NCBI GenBank assembly: GCA_938002625.1
Contig: CALLAD010000042.1
Coordinates: forward strand, 1-6,223
DNA from: an uncultured Aquificaceae bacterium
GTDB taxonomy: Bacteria; Aquificota; Aquificia; Aquificales; Aquificaceae
Direction: 5' to 3'
Length of the DNA: 6,223 bases
Made by a program: the position numbers and the translations under genes. This document shows positions 5,359-6,223 of the stretch, piece by piece (position 1 is the stretch's first letter; each line of letters begins with the position of its first letter). Under the pieces are notes generated by a model. It was not told the origin of the DNA. It saw only the letters and a program-made list of their open reading frames with translations, and made no database searches.

Positions 5359-6153
5359 CTATTTTACCAAAAGCATAGGTATATTAAGATGGTGTAAAAC
5401 AAAGCTGGTTACACTTCCTAAGAAGAATTCCCTTATCCTTCCCTTTGAGTAGGCACCCACAAAAAGCATGTCTACCTTGTTTTCTTGGCAATGCAATACT
5501 ATTTTCTCTTCTGGTATTCCATCTTCTACTATCAATTCTATACCCTCTGGTACTTCCAAACTATCTTTGCCTACGTGCAAGGCATAAACTTCCGCTTTAT
5601 ATATTTCTGCCATTTTCTTTGCTAAATTTAGGGCTTTTCTTGATAAATCTCCACCATCATAGGCTACGCAAAACTTTTTTAGCTCTCTCTTTTCTTCGGG
5701 CACAAGCATTACGGGAGCTTTACTCCTTCTTGATACCACATCGGCAGTAGAGCTTAAAAAACTTCCCTTTACTGGCCTCCTTCCCTTTCTTCCCAATACT
5801 AACAAATCCTCTGGATCTGCCTGATTTATAAGCTCTTCATAGGGTATTCCTATTGTCTGAAAGGAAGAGACCTTTATACCCCTTTGCCTACCCTCTATAA
5901 GAAACTCTTCTATGAGGGCTTTTGCTTGCTCTTCAAAAAATTCTCTTACCTTTTGGGATATTCCAAGATAGTAGGTAAAACCCAGTACTCCTGCTAAATC
6001 TTCAAGAAAGCTTTCTTCAAGAAGTCTACTGTCTATTACATGCACCCCCAGTACGGGAACCGATAATCTACTACCCAAGTCAAAGGCGTAGTCCTTTGCG
6101 TTCCATCCAGCTTTTGAGCCATCAATGCCCACTATAACCCTTTTAAATATCAA
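5359..6153 (-). CDS. Tandem universal stress protein (two UspA domains)
   Basis: Cytosolic protein of 264 residues with two UspA-like domains in one chain, about 1-153 and 159-264. Such proteins bind ATP or AMP in many bacteria, but their roles vary. Each domain begins with a beta strand ending in the nucleotide-contacting Asp: VGIDGS (D11) and VAYDGG (D166). Each also ends with a version of the G-x2-G-x9-G-S loop. Domain 1 reads G121-G124 then S134-S135, so the third Gly is Ser. Domain 2 reads G233, then S236 instead of Gly, then G246-S247. The start is TTG 6151-6153, supported by GGGAGG 9 nt upstream and by MIFKRVIVGIDGS matching the usual family start; no ATG gives a sensible alternative. 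It overlaps gyrB by 11 nt and stops 1 nt before rsmI. Function beyond the family is not known. Confidence 0.92.
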   Translation of the reverse strand: MIFKRVIVGIDGSKAGWNAKDYAFDLGSRLSVPVLGVHVIDSRLLEESFLEDLAGVLGFTYYLGISQKVREFFEEQAKALIEEFLIEGRQRGIKVSSFQTIGIPYEELINQADPEDLLVLGRKGRRPVKGSFLSSTADVVSRRSKAPVMLVPEEKRELKKFCVAYDGGDLSRKALNLAKKMAEIYKAEVYALHVGKDSLEVPEGIELIVEDGIPEEKIVLHCQENKVDMLFVGAYSKGRIREFFLGSVTSFVLHHLNIPMLLVK

Positions 6154-6223
6154 GATTTCTAACCTCCCTGGCGTAAGCCTCTATAAATTCCCTTCTTGGT
6201 TCTACCTCTTCTCCCATAAGAAT
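6143..6223 (-). CDS. gyrB: DNA gyrase subunit B, C-terminal end only (5' part outside window)
   Basis: The last 26 codons and TAA (6143-6145) of a gene that enters from the right edge. The residues include LMGEEVEPRREFIE and end in NLDI. These match the highly conserved C-terminal tail of GyrB (E. coli ends LMGDAVEPRRAFIE...NIDI), the ATPase subunit of the type II topoisomerase that introduces negative supercoils. ParE has a similar tail, so the topoisomerase IV subunit cannot be wholly excluded from 26 residues. The reading frame overlaps the TTG start of the stress protein by 11 nt, making gyrB the upstream gene of this - strand operon as far as can be seen. Confidence 0.85.
   Translation of the reverse strand: MLMGEEVEPRREFIEAYAREVRNLDI
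6163..6168 (-). promoter_or_regulatory. Ribosome binding site for the stress protein, inside gyrB
   Basis: GGGAGG on the - strand lies 9 nt upstream of the TTG at 6151-6153, within the last codons of gyrB. It is the main reason for accepting the non-ATG start. Confidence 0.75.

Noticed and set aside
5445..5750. 101-codon leucine-rich frame on the + strand opposite the stress protein gene, resembling a membrane protein
   Set aside because: The Leu and Phe richness is the expected complement of Lys/Glu codons on the other strand. There is no start signal, and the stress protein frame is well supported.

Overview
The window is a densely packed stretch of bacterial chromosome, visibly AT-rich. 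It carries mostly core-metabolism and housekeeping genes. AGA/AGG arginine and ATA isoleucine codons are common, the proteins are rich in Lys and Glu, and genes overlap or nearly touch at almost every junction. Together with the protein families present, this suggests a thermophilic bacterium with a streamlined genome. A member of the Aquificota is my best guess, but that is inference from style, not a database match. I see no rRNA, tRNA, CRISPR array, insertion sequence, phage gene or obvious long repeat.

Left block, + strand (1-1709): the C-terminal part of an aldehyde dehydrogenase whose start lies outside the window, a small acidic protein I do not recognise, and ispD of the MEP isoprenoid pathway. 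Spacing is 13 nt and then a 4-nt overlap, so this looks like one transcription unit.

Middle block (1681-3350): a class IV PLP enzyme, probably the 4-aminodeoxychorismate lyase PabC, on the - strand, and a YgfZ/GcvT-like folate-binding protein on the + strand. They diverge from a 35-bp spacer. A perfect TATAAT lies at its ygfZ end on the - strand, suitably placed for pabC. PabC supplies the p-aminobenzoate part of folate, and YgfZ is a folate-dependent helper of Fe-S proteins, so the pair has a plausible common theme.

Right block, - strand (6223 to 3347): the last 26 codons of gyrB, a tandem universal stress protein, rsmI (16S rRNA ribose methyltransferase) and bioA (biotin synthesis). Junctions are an 11-nt overlap, a 1-nt gap and an 8-nt overlap, so translation is probably coupled along this operon. 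The genes share no pathway.

Two convergent gene pairs (ispD/pabC and ygfZ/bioA) overlap at their 3' ends by 29 and 4 bp. There is no room for conventional intergenic terminators. The only non-coding stretches are 702-714, 2434-2468 and 5358. I found no convincing new biological system. The points most worth a second look are the unrecognised 117-residue protein, the apparently RBS-less ygfZ, the short RsmI, the complementary motif defects in the stress protein, and the overlapping convergent ends.
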